Positions 11,701 to 23,087 of a stretch of DNA of 64,000 bases are shown in pieces; position 1 is the first letter of the stretch; every line of letters starts with the position of its first letter. Under the pieces are notes generated by a model. It had not been told where the DNA came from, did no database searches, and saw nothing but the letters and a program-made list of their open reading frames with translations. Source of the stretch: Bryum argenteum (Eukaryota; Streptophyta; Bryopsida; Bryales; Bryaceae); assembly GCA_037043015.1 (NCBI GenBank), contig CM073323.1, positions 26,130,758-26,194,757 on the forward strand, read 5' to 3'. Made by a program: the position numbers and the translations under genes.

Positions 11701-12258
11701 ATCGGAAGTGGTGCTGCGCCTGCACCCACGACGGAATGGATCCGGAACTGCTCATTATCTGTCAGGTTCGAGTTGCTAGAATTTGAACTTTTGCCAGAGC
11801 ATTGATGATGGTGTTCAGTCACGTTGTCCTCAATCTCTAGCAAGCAAACAACCATCAATACACCAGTCAATAGTAATACTGTATCATGAGCCAATTGCAG
11901 ACAATGTACACGCATTGTTAGTACCTTGATTGAAGCGGAGGCGGGGAATGATTCCACATTCAGGGATATGATTGAAGCCAGTCCGATCAGTGGAGAGATA
12001 ACGCAAGACCTCGAAGTGATCTGCGTTGACGTGCACCTCATCGTCTCTCTCGGGCAAGGCCAAGCTGGTTTGAGCAGTGGCATGAGATTGGGGTGACGCA
12101 ACCACTGCAGGTGCTTTGGTACGTGGACTCATGTACTCGTCCATCGACATGGTACCAAAATCAAGTAGCAGCGAGGCTGTTGCGATGGAGTGCAGTTGTG
12201 TTGATGAGAAAGCAGATATACGTGATGGTGGCAGAGCTCGATGATGACGCGGACTCAT
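8792..12258 (-). CDS. ABCG (white-brown) half-size ABC transporter
   Basis: Ten exons from 5' to 3': 12258-11925, 11836-11691, 11584-11292, 11216-11061, 10997-10814, 10734-10420, 10325-10119, 10038-9676, 9415-9308 and 9037-8792. They give about 783 residues with every phase matching. The N-terminal nucleotide-binding domain has Walker [10 protein letters not shown], signature VSGGERKR and Walker [14 protein letters not shown]. Six membrane spans follow, with the usual tail ([18 protein letters not shown]). This is reverse NBD-TMD order, the ABCG half-transporter plan, so it must dimerise. Exons starting at the FEDVSYKV block and the [11 protein letters not shown] region resemble the ABCG21/22/25/26/27 group, which exports hormones or lipid precursors; the substrate is not readable. 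Two introns appear to use GC donors (CAG|GCAAG after 11691 and CAG|GCATG after 9676). The start chosen is the first ATG of exon 1; a GTG lies two codons upstream. Confidence 0.93.
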
Positions 12259-12753
12259 GTGCACGTTGACCAGCTTTTGGTGTCAACAAGAACGGCATGC
12301 TCGTACCTAGAGCCAAATCTCGGATCTTAGCTGATCATCAAGTTGTTGTGCACCTAACTTACCACCTCCATTGCAAGGCATGCAACCCTGTTTTTCTTAC
12401 TTGACATTTCATTTACAGAAGTTTCGGAGACTGCCATGGAGCACTCTGTTCTTTGATTTGATGTGGATGGTCATGTGCAGTTTGATGTGGTTGGCCGTCA
12501 TCAGCTCTGTGCACACCTTCAGTGTGGGTCACCACCAAGATTCTAATGTCATCTCTCATGTTTCTTCATCTCTTTTCAACAAAAGTACCTCACAGCAGCC
12601 CTTACTTTAGAACTAGCTTCAGTGCAAATTTATGCAGCTGAATTCAATGACTTTGATCTGCTGATCGAAGGCTAGCCTTCAGCATTTTCTCACTTGTTAG
12701 TACTTTAAGATCTCAACTTGTATATCTATATCTTTATCAATGTCTCTACTTAA
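12259..12753. other. ABCG upstream region
   Basis: Promoter side of the ABCG gene. A 79-codon plus-strand open frame at 12371-12610 has no recognised similarity and no splice context, so it is not called. The right end becomes AT-rich. Confidence 0.5.
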
Positions 12754-13013
12754 CCCCTAAATCTCCTTGTTGCAATACAGTCTAAGTCACAAAATTTGAC
12801 CTTCCTTTAGATTATGCTCAAAAAATCTCAATCTAAGCATTATTTCAAAGACTTAACCGTAAGATCTCAAAGTTCACTTGAATATTTCTCACATACCAAA
12901 TTTGAACTGTCCATTCTTCCTCATTTGTGAGATTATAATGGTCAAAAGTTGGCTGATTTTCTCTCATGCGGGAACCTCTGAAACCTGTTTTTGGTTTTAA
13001 GAAGAGTTAGGGG
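12754..13013 (-). mobile_element. TTAA-flanked MITE, about 260 bp (piggyBac-like)
   Basis: Ends CCCCTAAATCTCC and GGAGAG-like GAGTTAGGGG are inverted and each borders TTAA (12750-12753 and 13014-13017). The interior carries, in reverse orientation, the block TTTGACCATTATAATCTCA-like sequence shared with the copies at 22824 and 34006. It has no coding capacity. The orientation given is relative to the 22824 copy. Confidence 0.75.
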
Positions 13014-15339
13014 TTAACAATTATATATTGTTGCATTGTAACACTCAGATTTAAGAGCAGAAAAAGAAAATTGCTTGTGAGATGAGGGATAAGTGTCTTC
13101 AAGAAAATGTGCCCCTGTACAAATGGGCCCCTATTTGTACATTTGGATGCCTTCACTAGGACTTACTTCGTGTCTCCCAAATAAGTTCAGTTACGTGTGG
13201 AATGTTACTCCTTTTCCCTTTGTAGATACCATCCACTCTTCTCTCTATAAATACTACCCCTCTCTTTCCTCCATCTCTTATGTTGCCCCCTAGAATTTTA
13301 TGATGTCGCTACTCCAGGCCTTTATAATGTCACCCTTCCAACCATTTCTATATTGCACCATTGACTTCCATGCGCTTGATAACAAAATGCAATAATATCC
13401 TATTGAAATATAGATCAATCAACCACTAAAGTCACTCGATTTTATTTTTAATTTATTTTTTAATTTATTCTTATTATTTCATATAAAAGAGGTACTATAG
13501 CATGATCTTATTATTCAAGATTAAGTAGATATATTTTTCACATGCCTTTCTATCATCAAAAATTATCTTTCATATTTCACTTTCAATCTACCTCCATTTG
13601 AAAAAGCTTACACTTTTCTTTATCATGTGAGAGTATATCTAATGTGTATTCTCGATATTGTAAAAACAAGTATTTGGAAAGCCTAAAGGCTAAATTAACT
13701 TATTAAATGGGAAAAATTGGCTCACAAAACTCTTCTATTTGTATTTACATAAAGATTTAACCACTAAATTTCCTTAAAGACCAAATTGATCTTTTCTATT
13801 TTGGGCAGCCTAGGTTTTTGGGTTAAAATTAAAAAAATTGACGAAGATTTCTATTGGGTGTTCCTGATACTACAAAGTGTGTGTAACAAATTGCAAAGTC
13901 AAGGCAATTCTTGGGATGCAATCTAAGATGGGGCAATTTGAAATTAGCGCTCTATTTTTTTTAGTAATTTTTTAGGGTTAACCACCCACAATTATTTTTG
14001 AGATATACTTAAATTGGGTGTAATAGATATCAAATTTCTCAATCAACCTTATTGAGGTTATATAGACCTACAAGAATTAGCATATCTTCACACACATGCC
14101 AAAATTGAACTTGGAATTGTTTACCAATCACAAGGTCAACGTGTTTTAAGTAGGCTAATGAACTTCTGTCTAAAAATAGCCTAATATAGAATTGTATAAA
14201 ATTTGGCTAGTAAGGGTGTTGATTATTCTTTTAGATAGTTAAGTGGTAATAGTTAGTAAAATTCAAAAATTTCAATTAAAAGTCAATTTCTTGTTTCCAA
14301 ATTCCAAGCAATAAATTCATTGTAACTAACGCATAGTGAACCTATTTGCATATCAATTTTATATTAATTTTCCCCAATTGTAAGCATATAATATCTAGTG
14401 ATTAAGTAAAGTACAAGAAGTTTGTATACCATTTATAATTATATTTGATTTTAAGCTTATTTAATATGCAAAGTTTACTTGTAAATATAGAGTAAATAAA
14501 CTTCACTTTGTATTTATTGACATAGTTAGTGAAGTTGCAATATTACGTGGAGTTTTGAAAGAATAGGTATTTTTGGCACTAGAATTTTAACCAAGCTCAT
14601 AACATCTCTAATCTAAGCTTAGAGTGAAGTGGGGTGTGTCCGTTCAATGTTAAGAGCACAAAACTCCATCCACCTATACCTAATTTGATCATTTTGATTT
14701 TACACAACTTGTATTTGGTTTCATTCGGCCTAAATAACTCAACCTTCTGAAGTGGTGCATTCACTAATTATCTATTGAAATTTATTTTGTTGAGCTTTTC
14801 CAATTTCTTTTCATTCCAATTTAAGATAGTGATTACGTCAAACAACCATAGTTGTATTTATGTCTTTTCAAATGAAGAAAATAGCAGTCGTTCAATTATT
14901 TGTGTTCAAAACCCTTCCGATAATTGTATACATGAATCGTGAGCGGCTTCAAAATACAAAATCTGGCTTTGGATAATGTTTGTGTGTAGTGGAAATGCTA
15001 TTGTATCACCCAATTTATCTACATTTAAGAAAGTCATGATTAAAAGCGAAAAACTGAAACTAAACGTAATTGTGACATTTTCAATTCTCAAGAAACCATA
15101 GTTGAATAAATACGTGAATCTAGGGTTTCCTAAGCTCACTTTGATAATTCTTTTCTAATGTGTTGTACAAGAATCAAACATTTGTAGCACAAAGCTCAAA
15201 TTTTTTAATACTATCTCAATAAAGATTATCATGGAGAAAAATTATTGTTACAATCCAACTGAAAGACTATTTATGATTTAATTCTTATATCATCAATTTT
15301 TGATTGATAAATAATTCTTTCATACAAGAATTAATAGAA
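13014..15339. other. AT-rich intergenic region with decayed repeats
   Basis: No gene is supported. At 13761-13977 lies a probable deleted relative of the 581-bp TTAA element, reversed: TTAA borders both sides and the blocks CTAAATTTCCTTAAAGACC and TTTTGGGCAGCCTAGG are shared. A TATA-like TCTATAAATACT at about 13244 sits in a slightly GC-richer block (13090-13320) with no identifiable downstream gene. Confidence 0.5.
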
Positions 15340-18300
15340 ATGGCAACAAGCACAAGCAAAGGAACTATCAATCCTCTGAGTAAATTGAAGCAAATGTTGA
15401 TGGATCCCGGAACAAAATGGGATCACTATCAACCAGCTCAAGTGGCAAAGTTATTTTTGAATGCTCACATTTCTGACCTTGACTTAGCATGGTCTAAATT
15501 CAATAAGGTAGAGATTCAAAATCGCGTGCTAAACTTCCTAGAATGGAAACCTTCTATGTTGATGGATGCCAAGAAAATGGAATATCACACTTATTTTCCA
15601 ATGCTTATGGAAATGAACACCAAAGATTTTCGATGTGTTGCATGCAGGTACAGTTTTCTAAAATACTCTTGTACTCTATAATCTAATAAATAGAATTTTG
15701 TAAATTTATTATATACCAAGGAGAACTACAAGCTCAATAACAAGTTTGACAAAACATGACCTACACAAACATTGCATTTCTACTCTTATAAATAGCACAA
15801 TACATTCCAAATTACAATCTACACTTATATTTTGGTCTAATACTTAGGTGTTTAAGAAAATTATTTAGGATTTTTGGAATATTGGTCATGAATTTATTTG
15901 ATTTTATAACAAAATTTAAGCACAAAACACCATATTCATTAAATTGAGAAATCTCCATGATAATAAGATAAATAAAGCAAAGCCTTTGGGGCATACTAAA
16001 TGAGGAAAGTCTACGTAACATTACATGCAACATTGCACTCACATGCATGAGGGAGGCGGTGTAAGAGACTTATATTGGGTATTACAAATGGGTGATGAGG
16101 ATTTCTCAATCTATTGAATATGATATTAGGAAGACTCTTGTAGTGAATCTATGCCTAGACCTCTCTTGTAATTCAAAATACAGTGGTGTTCAAGTCATAG
16201 TCTTACTATATTGATACCAGGTGTGTTCCAACTAATATAGAGGGTCAAAAATGTCCAACGCACGGTTTACCTCAATTAGCTTATCAGATGGAAGATTGGT
16301 ACGCTACTCCCTCCCTAAAATACCTTCCACCCCAAGTCACAAATATAATAGCAGGTGATGGAGGTCTTTGGTTATGTGAAGGAGGCTTTCAACCTCGACC
16401 TCCAATTGAGTACACCCGTGCAATCCCTTACGCGGAGAGTTGGGAGGATGAATTGTACGAAAGAGATCAATCTATAATGTGTGTCACTAATCCTTTAACA
16501 AAAGAATACGTTTATTTGCCTCCATTTACGTACAAACTTGATAACAAATCCGCCGTGTTAAAAATGGTAGATTGGGATGTAGACATGGATAAAATAATGG
16601 CATGCATGGAATGGGGTTCCGGCTCCATTTCAAGACCTTCAAGTGGTGAATGTTCACCTAGAGTAACACAAAGTGAACCCACTTCTCCTAAAAGATCAAA
16701 AAAGTCCGCAAAATCATCTCCGCAATCTCCTTGTTCTCCTTGTAGTGAATCCGAAGCATATGAACCTTCTCCCGAAAAAAAGAAAAGGATTGTTTACAAG
16801 AAAGCAATAAAACCTTATTGGGAAGAAATCCCGGATAAAAAATGTACGGGAGGGAAAATTTATCAAAAACCAAATTGTACGGGTGCACCTAAAGTTAATC
16901 CTCGATGGACATGGAATCCTAGAGATAGGTTTCATCCCATGCCTTGCATTAGATGTCATTCCGATTATTGTGCGACTAGGTTCGAACACCCTCAAGAATT
17001 TACGGGTAATTTTCCTCCGGCCGATGAATGGCCTTGCGCGAAAGGTTGTACAACTGACCATGGTTTTGTCATGCCAACCAATGAAATCCCAGCCCCTACA
17101 CATCGCGAATTTGAAAAACTACTAAAACTTGCACCCGAAGATCATAAAGAACCATGGCTAATAAAAGGAAACGCTATGCCCATAATGGTGCCTCCCGGGT
17201 ACATTCTTCCGGGATCTCCAAAATACACAGGACCTTTAAGTAGGTGATAAATCTATAGTTGTGAGAAAGTTATAAGTTTGAACGCTACATTTGTAGCATT
17301 ATTTATTTATTTATTTATTTTTATTTATTTATTTATTTATTTTAATAAATAAAATCTAACTTATGTCATTAGAGGACGTATGAAAAATCTTTATGGAAGA
17401 TATTTCAATCACTTAGCACAACCATTTGTATCTTGAAGACTTTAAAAAAAATCTTTAGTTCATATGAATAATTAAAATTATTGCTAATATATATCCTATC
17501 TAATAATATCATTGATATAAGACGTGCATATACATTTAAAATTGTGCAAGACAAAGTGAGCATATAAATAGAATGATTTAGCTCTCGTCAATATTATGCA
17601 GGTAATCAAGATTTTAAAGCCGATGAACCGGTAATACTCATGGATTTAAATGGTCGCGAAATTGGTCTTGGGCAAGTGTGGAAACGAAAAGCAGGTGATG
17701 TCATGGATTGGGCGCCACTAAAAAATTACGAAACGGCGGTGGTTGTAACTCGATGTATTACGGATGTTGATTTAGAGTGGGAACGTGCACGTTATTTTGG
17801 TCGAAAAATGAGGAAGAAAAAGATAATTGGAAGCAAAAATGTTGGGAAAAACTACATGATGTGTAGTCTACCTATAAGATGGCCATCAAGTCTTTTGTTG
17901 CGACCAAGTGAAGCAAGTGAAGCTATGAAGTGCCAAATGAACACCGATCACATTGAAGGTCGAGATGATCCATCCTTCGGCAATCCAACAATAGCCAATG
18001 TAATAAGAGAAAGGTGTGATGAACTTAAGCATCCAACTCGACAAAATGCTTGCTCAACATGTGATATGTGCTATGGAAAATGCCAATTTGGTACTTCAAA
18101 AAGGTATATTGTGGTAGTTATGGGCTATCATTATTTAAAAGAGTTGTTTAGAAGAACCAAAGAAGATCTTGTAGTAGGAGTGTACGAGTCATTTTTTAAG
18201 GAGTGGACTTTCAAAAGACTAACTGCTAATCGATGTCGACTTATGCCTGAAAACCAAGGAAAAACCGGTATTGCCATATTAGGTGAAGATCCTCGTGAAT

Positions 18301-19296
18301 TGGCAGTCATTTTTGGGGGATTGGCCATGAATGTGAGGCCCGGAAGAACTGAAGAAGAAGAATATTTTGAACCAACAATTTTTTATTGCCCCTTGTAAGA
18401 TTTGTTAATACTTTCACTAATTTTTGGTCAAATTCGATTTCTGTAATCTCTTCTAGAAGAAAGTCTACAATCTCCTTTTTTCTTTTCTAAGTAGTCTTAG
18501 GGCCGGTTTACGTACACTATGGTGGAGAAGTTCATCGGTCAAGAAATGAAGGAGAAATCTTGACTATAATTGGTTAAGATTGGAGTTCTTGAAATGTGAT
18601 TGGCTGAAAGTGAAACTTTTCACCAACAAGTGGCCTTCTCTACCGTAGTGTGCAAACCTGCCCTTACCAAAACTATGTGGTGATTCTTTGTGTGATTGCA
18701 ATTCTTGTCACAACAATGTGCTTTGATCAATGGCAATTAAAATGCATGGTGTTCTATGATGTTCAGATACTCTCGTCGACGATTGCGAAAGCAAATGCTA
18801 TTTCACGGACGAAAGATTGATCCTACAAACTATCATCAACTATTCAACTACGATATGTGGCCACCCATTGTTGTTCAACCATTTCGGAAACCGGGACAAT
18901 TCTCGGCTCAAGCCGTGACACGAAAACTTAACAAATTCCCAGAGGTTGCTGAAACAATCTACATTGTGAATATCAATCTTGATGAAGACATGATTTTTTG
19001 ACCTCCTCTCTCGAATGCCTCAAGACAACTTTCAAGAGCTCCTTGCTAGTGCAACAGCATTTACTCCTAAGTACATGGAGCATGCTTCCGGAGAAGGTTT
19101 AATCGTTTTTAAGATGGGTCATAATCCAACCCTTGTAATTTACGATGTGTTTTGGGATAGATGGATAACATCAAAATATCCACAACAACAAGAAGGTGAA
19201 CTAATGAAGCATTGGCAACTTTGTGAAGGGATATGGAAACCGGATTGGAGACAACAAAGTGGAAACAATGATTTAGTACTTTCTTTGCATCCTTGA
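15340..19296 (+). CDS. F-box/kelch-like protein with large Cys-rich insertion, possibly decaying
   Basis: Exons at 15340-15647, 16221-17239, 17602-18394 and 18767-19001 join in phase through GT-AG introns and give about 784 residues. A further 94-codon frame at 19015-19296 continues the similarity in another frame just after a run of six Ts, so the gene may be slightly broken or the assembly off by one. Blocks such as GDGGLW, CVTNPLTKEYVYLPP and VGVYESFFKEW, with MPQDNFQELLAS at the end, resemble kelch/F-box proteins of plants. I see no clear F-box. Residues about 200-560 are unfamiliar: a Ser/Pro/Lys-rich stretch, then cysteine groups CIRCHSDYC, CAKGC and CSTCDMCYGKC that could bind metal. 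Codon use is far more AT-rich than in neighbours. Function unknown. Confidence 0.55.
17301..17352. repeat. (ATTT)n microsatellite
   Basis: A run of ATTT units, with a few interruptions, sits at the start of intron 2 of the kelch-like gene. Confidence 0.9.
18500..18663. mobile_element. Tourist-like (PIF/Harbinger) MITE, 164 bp
   Basis: Terminal inverted repeats of about 30 bp start GGGCCGGTTTACGTACAC on the left and GGGCAGGTTTGCACAC on the reversed right end. The flanks are the trinucleotide TTA on both sides (18497-18499 and 18664-18666), the PIF/Harbinger target duplication. It sits in the third intron of the kelch-like gene and is non-coding. Confidence 0.85.
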
Positions 19297-19644
19297 TGTC
19301 AAACTTCTTAGCATTCATTGTGAGGTTTTATGGTATAGGTAGGTTGTAAGTTTACATCTTCCTAAAGTTAAGGTGGTTGATGTTTTCAAAGTGAGAATGT
19401 GAAAAATACAAATTTATGTGATTAAGTAATAAGATTGAACCTTCCAATTCATTTATCATGAAAAGTTCAAATTTTAAGAACTCTTAAAGTACAAGAGTAC
19501 TACAGCATTCATATTTAGAATTGTGTATAATATCAATGTCATAGTTATGTAAGAAATAAGGTTTCACCGGCTTATCTTTTGTTGATCCTACCTTAATTTT
19601 GTCATTGTATAAGCCTATAAATCTTATAGGGTATTAACTCTTAA
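19297..19644. other. 3' flank of the kelch-like gene
   Basis: AT-rich sequence between the last open frame of the kelch-like gene and the left end of the 2.3-kb TTAA candidate element. Nothing else is seen. Confidence 0.5.
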
Positions 19645-21071
19645 CTCCTAAACGTCCCTAATGTTGATATTCAACAATTTGGATTAAAGGGTGAAATTTT
19701 GATACACCTTAGATTATTCATTCACCGTTTGTTTTTAACATGATTTGTTGCATTTGAACCCAAAACAAGTCTAGTATGTGCCATGAAAACTAAGAGTTCC
19801 TTAAAGATGGTAGAAATTTATGGCATGCATTTTTGTGAGGACAAACTTTGCGTTGGGGTTTTAAAATCATGGGGCATGGTTACTATTGCAAGCTTATTAT
19901 TGTAATGAGGATTTGTCTTTTTCAATATTTATATTACATAATATAATCTTGCGATGAAGTTTAACAACTTTCTGGTTGAATTTATTTTTTATGGAATTGT
20001 CTTTGGTATTATATTTATAATAGGTTTTACACCTAAAAAGTTGAAAAAACACAAGGTTGTTGAGAAGTTGTATCACCCTTATCTATTGTTGAAAGATTGA
20101 TACATCTATTGAGGTTGAGTTCTAGTTTGAATCTAGTTTCTTTAGTAGAAATATTCGCCCCATCCAAATTGTGGAGATATGGCACTTTTTGTAGTTCAAG
20201 AAGTCTACTTCTAGATTCTTCAAAAGAGTAGGCAATAATTTTCTTCAGATCATTTTTCTTTGTAAAATCTAGGGTAGTTTTCAATATTGCATAGCTAATA
20301 CTTAAGTGAACACAATTTTATAATGATTAATTCTTGTACAAGGATATTTTGAAATGAAGATGAGCAACTTTTTAGTTGGTTATATTGTATTTATATTTGC
20401 AATAGGTTTGTTTTTAGCAATTACACTATAGCAAACATGATGAAATTTTAGATATTTTTAAGACTTTGAAGAGCCTCATATCAACTTATCTTTAAAATAT
20501 GAGGCTCATATCAAGAGCAAGCTTCAAGGTTTTTACTGATTCTACCATTGATTCTTTAAAATCTTGTCGAACTCTGACACCAAATACATTCAACATGATG
20601 AATGGATCACTATATCATTGTATTTATACCTTCTTCTGGAAAATATTTTGCATATAGATCAAAAAAGCATAATAAACAACTAGAATTTTGCATAGACATA
20701 CTTAACTTATTGTTTAGTTACCAATCATGAAGTCAATGATTCCAATGAAAGCGATATTTTCCAAGCAATCTCTTAAAAAACATTTCACAAACTTTGAATG
20801 TTATGATCTCACAAATGGTTCACATCCATGAGATACTCGTACCTTTCAACACTACTCCATATTCCCCATGTATACATGTAGGTAAAAAACCACAATTTGG
20901 GTATCCAATCTTAAAATTAGAAAATTTCAAAAATAAAAATAAAAATAAAAAATTTACATGTCCCTACCTATCTTCAGCCACAAACTACATTCTGAAAAAA
21001 ATAAAAATAAAAAAATAAAAAATCTACATGTCCCTGCCTATCTTCAGCCACAAACTACATTTTGAAAAAAG

Positions 21072-21129
<58 letters not shown>

Positions 21130-21901
21130 CATAGATGGAGATGAGTTAGTTAGATCTCAATCATACAAATTTGTAATTGACTTGTTGGTCATGTGGACCA
21201 AAATTTGAGTCATGAGGCTTTATAGATTGCGAGATCATAACATATAAGAATGCGAAGTAGGCTACAAATTTCAACAATTTCACTTTAGAGTGGATATTTG
21301 TGCCAAAGATGCTACTCTAATTAAAATATCCAACTAAACAGTTTCTAACCTTTAACTCAATATTATTCTTGTACCAAAATAAATCATTATAGAAATATCT
21401 TGGCTCTAAAAAAGCCTTACAATGGTGATAACTGCCAAAAATTTACAAAGAAACAATAGTTCAAAACTAGACCCTTTGCACTCAAATCTACGTCTTATCT
21501 ACTAAACATCTTGGATGTGGTCAAGATTTGTATCATCAAGACTAGACTCTAAATGACATCCATTCCAAACAGATTAAGTTGAAATCTAACAATGGATGAG
21601 GAGATAAGGCTCTTTAGAAGTCATCCAAATTTTTCACTTTATTCATTGACTTGCAATGGTAAAACACGCCTATTTCTAAAAAAACAAAACAAACCAATAG
21701 TTGCCTTTACTAAGATGCATGCCATTAATTCATACTTCATTGCATGGCTTTGTAAATTTTATCACACAAAGTAGACACAATCTGGGACCCAATCCAAACA
21801 ATTTCTTCCAAAACTAAATTTGGATGAAGGAGCTTTGGCTCTCCAAAATTTATGCCCTTCATTCAAAATGTAAAGAAACGACATTAGGAACGTTTAGGGG
21901 T
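19645..21901. mobile_element. Candidate 2.3-kb TTAA-flanked DNA element
   Basis: The left end after TTAA (19641-19644) reads CTCCTAAACGTCCCTAATG; the reversed right end at about 21900 reads CCCCTAAACGTTCCTAATG. About 25 bp match with few differences, and TTAA (preceded by one extra T) follows the right end. It abuts the 581-bp TTAA element on its right. The interior is AT-rich, with no recognisable transposase, and holds a duplicated segment and a poly(A) tract. It could be a larger non-autonomous member of the same family, or two unrelated ends brought together. Confidence 0.5.
20920..21125. repeat. Tandem duplication followed by a long A-tract
   Basis: A segment beginning near CTACATGTCCCTGCCTATC occurs twice (about 20953-21000 and 21022-21066), each preceded by A/AAT-rich sequence. 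It is followed by an A-run of nearly 60 bases at 21067-21125, with one G near its start. The arrangement could be the end of a retroposed copy. Confidence 0.75.
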
Positions 21902-21919
21902 TTAAGACAAGAATTTTAA

Positions 21920-22500
21920 CCCCTAAATTTCCTTGGTGTTTTTTGGGAGCTTGAAAACTCAAAACTGCGATTCTCCACCTCTAAGCACTCGTGGGGGTGT
22001 GGACCAATTTCTTCTCCTTTTTTAGGACTTCCAACCGTAAGATCTTGTACCTAAGAATATACTTGATTACTGTTCAAAAAATTGACCGTTGGATGTTTAC
22101 CATTTGAGAGATCATAACATTCAAAGTTTGTCTCCCAAGTTTTTTTGGGCATTGCGAAGATTGGTTTTGAAAATTTTGGAGGTTGCCCTTGTAAAATTGG
22201 CAAACTTTTTGACTTGAGTCATTTTGAAATTTTAAGGAGTGATTTAGTAATGAACATGTTTCAAAAAAAAAAAAATTCAAAAAAGTTACTTATTGGAGAT
22301 GCCCCATCTCGGCTCGCAACCCAAGGATCGTCCTAGAAAACTCAAAAATTGAAATTTGACTTTGCAATTTTTGCCGCACCTACTTTGCAATGTAACTCAC
22401 ACAATTCCAAAAAATATCTCAAAAATATTCATTTTTACTAAGAAACTAAGGCTGCCCAAAACATCAAAAGACCATTTCGGTTTTTAAGGAAATTTAGGGG
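21920..22500. mobile_element. TTAA-flanked MITE, 581 bp (piggyBac-like)
   Basis: The terminal inverted repeats are perfect over about 15 bp (CCCCTAAATTTCCTT and its complement). TTAA lies directly outside each end (21916-21919 and 22501-22504). No open frame resembles a transposase. Relatives of its interior lie at 13761-13977, about 29541-29900 and 51003-51330. Confidence 0.8.
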
Positions 22501-22597
22501 TTAAGAACATAAAAAAACGATTTAACTATATTCATCCGAAAATGAATTGAAGTTTCTTTTGAAAAATACTATATTAAGTTTGAAATTACCAAGCGAT

Positions 22598-22790
22598 GTA
22601 GATAAAAGATATATAGAAACTCCAGGCCCTTTCCAAGGGGCCGGCGTGAATGAAGTGTCCATTTGTAATGCCAATAACTCGATTCCCACTAGACAAGGGA
22701 GAATTGGGACAATACTACTTCCCCTTTCGAGGGTGGACTGTATAACTACGCGATGTATAACTAAGCGAGGGTCCCATGAATTGCACAATC
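22598..22790 (-). mobile_element. 5'-truncated SINE copy
   Basis: The plus strand reads as the reverse complement of the 3' half of the SINE at 42211-42580. Shared blocks include GGCCGGCGTGAATGAAGTG, ACAATACTACTTCCCC and TCGAGGGTGGAC. The A/G-rich start at 22598 corresponds to the (CTAT)n tail. The promoter boxes are missing. Confidence 0.85.
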
Positions 22791-22823
22791 TGATAAAGTT
22801 ATAACAACACTCACCCCAATTAA

Positions 22824-23083
22824 CCCCTAAAGGTCCAAGAAAGCGGAAATCGCTTTTTGGAATTTCCGCAGGGAGAAAATTCAGCCAACTTTGACCATTA
22901 TAATCTCAAAATTGGAGAAAAATTAACGGTTCAAATTTGACATTTGAGAAAAGGGTCAAGTTAACTTCAAGATCCTACGGTTGGATCTTCTAATCAATGC
23001 TTAGATTGAATTTCTTTGCACGTGAAGTAAAAGAAGGTTCTTTTTGATAATTTAAACAATTTTGTATCAAGGACCTTTAGGGG
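22824..23083 (+). mobile_element. TTAA-flanked MITE, 260 bp, best-preserved copy
   Basis: The inverted ends CCCCTAAAGGTCC are perfect over 13 bp and bordered by TTAA on both sides (22820-22823 and 23084-23087). The interior holds AGCCAACTTTGACCATTATA and GATCCTACGGTTGGATC, shared with the copies at 12754 and 34006. It has no coding capacity. TTAA target sites with ends starting CC are the piggyBac hallmark; a TA-target Tc1/mariner type with conserved flanks is the alternative. Confidence 0.85.
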
Positions 23084-23087
23084 TTAA

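Noticed and set aside
13244-13255. TATA-like box TCTATAAATACT
   Set aside because: No transcription unit could be identified downstream, so it is noted only as a motif.
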